Assembly (NCBI GenBank): GCA_023419315.1
Contig: JAEZYE010000051.1
Coordinates: 62,001 to 126,000, forward strand
Source of the DNA: Pseudomonadota bacterium
Lineage (GTDB): Bacteria > Pseudomonadota > Gammaproteobacteria > Xanthomonadales > Xanthomonadaceae
Reading direction: 5' to 3'
Length of the DNA stretch: 64,000 nucleotides
Part shown: positions 63,703 through 64,000 of the stretch, piece after piece
How positions within the stretch are numbered: position 1 is the first letter of the stretch
Layout of the letters: each line of letters begins with the position of its first letter
Position numbers and translations under genes: made by a program
The notes under the pieces: model-generated
Told to the model about the DNA's origin: nothing
The model's input: the letters and a program-made list of their open reading frames with translations, nothing else
Database searches by the model: none

Positions 63703-64000
63703 ATGAACCCTGCGCTGACCTCTTCCGGCCTGTCGCCCTCTTCTGATGACGCGCGGACGCTGGCTTCCATCGACGGCTGTGAACTGGTCGATCTGCTGCT
63801 GCCCGACATGAACGGCCTGCTGCGCGGCAAGCGCGTCACCCGCGAAGCACTCGACAAGGTCTATGCCGATGGCGTCTGCCTGCCGATGTCGTTGATCGCG
63901 ACCGACATCACCGGCAACACGGTCGAGGAAACCGGCCTGGGTTACGACATCGGCGACGAGGATCGCATCTGCCGGCCCATTCCCGGTTCGTTGCGCGCGG
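63703..64000 (+). CDS. spuI: Glutamine synthetase-like SpuI, N-terminal part only
   Basis: The frame opens at ATG 63703 and runs off the right edge (99 codons seen). The visible part has the gamma-glutamylpolyamine synthetase N-terminus: IDGCELVDLLLPDMNGLLRGKRV, ATDITGN and CRPIPGSLRA (each partly). Divergent spuI beside spuA is the Pseudomonas aeruginosa layout. A second glutamate-polyamine ligase probably acts on a different polyamine from SpuB. Start chosen because it follows the promoter-like elements at a plausible distance, although the RBS is weak. Confidence 0.85.
   Translation, partial: MNPALTSSGLSPSSDDARTLASIDGCELVDLLLPDMNGLLRGKRVTREALDKVYADGVCLPMSLIATDITGNTVEETGLGYDIGDEDRICRPIPGSLRA

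Overview
This is a GC-rich gammaproteobacterial chromosome segment. The gene order tig-clpP-clpX-lon-hupB-tRNAVal-tRNAAsp-ppiD, the phoB-phoR-ppk-ppx run, an NAD-type isocitrate dehydrogenase and creBCD point to the order Lysobacterales (Xanthomonadaceae and relatives: Lysobacter, Luteimonas, Thermomonas and similar). No rRNA, insertion sequence, integrase or CRISPR array is visible. This placement rests on gene order and protein resemblance only.

Layout. 1-1.3 kb: end of gloB and mltD. 1.3-10.5 kb, minus strand: protein quality control (trigger factor, ClpP, ClpX, Lon, HU, PpiD) with tRNAs for Leu, Val and Asp. 10.6-15.0 kb: an accessory insert holding a CheB-CheR-PAS-HWE sensor kinase gene with an in-frame amber codon and a receiver protein. 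It is bounded by an intact tRNALys at one end and a 30-nt copy of that tRNA's 3' end at the other. 15.0-15.5 kb: tRNA cluster Pro-Arg-His-Lys. 15.6-19.8 kb: BI-1 membrane protein, NhaC antiporter, isocitrate dehydrogenase, AhpD-like protein, glutaredoxin. 20-27.6 kb: BepA, then phoB-phoR-ppk-ppx behind a Pho box. 27.7-31.9 kb: a GAF-EAL protein, an aldo/keto reductase, and a glycosyltransferase-PAP2 phosphatase pair behind a second Pho box with four in-phase repeats. 31.9-35.1 kb: M28 peptidase, nitrilase-family hydrolase, acetyltransferase. 35.1-39.5 kb: creB-creC-creD plus two unrecognised small genes, with a cre box before creD. 39.5-46.8 kb: rlmJ, an orphan membrane protein, YjbR-like protein, cation diffusion facilitator, acetyltransferase, mfd. 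46.9-52.8 kb: ClsC-like phospholipase D, SixA-like lipoprotein, periplasmic ATP-dependent DNA ligase, and aquaporin Z between two pirins. 53-64 kb: a complete spuABCDEFGH polyamine operon ending in a succinate-semialdehyde dehydrogenase, divergent from spuI, which runs off the window.

How the genes work together. Two blocks look like physiological modules. The Pho block couples phosphate sensing to polyphosphate synthesis and breakdown. Through the second Pho box it probably also controls a glycosyltransferase plus lipid-phosphate phosphatase that could make phosphate-free glycolipids under phosphate starvation. The Spu block imports putrescine and spermidine (two binding proteins, one ABC transporter) and degrades them by gamma-glutamylation and transamination through GABA to succinate. 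The most unusual locus is the tRNA-bounded sensor kinase with a broken CheB domain. The least described is the glycosyltransferase-PAP2 pair with its Pho box.
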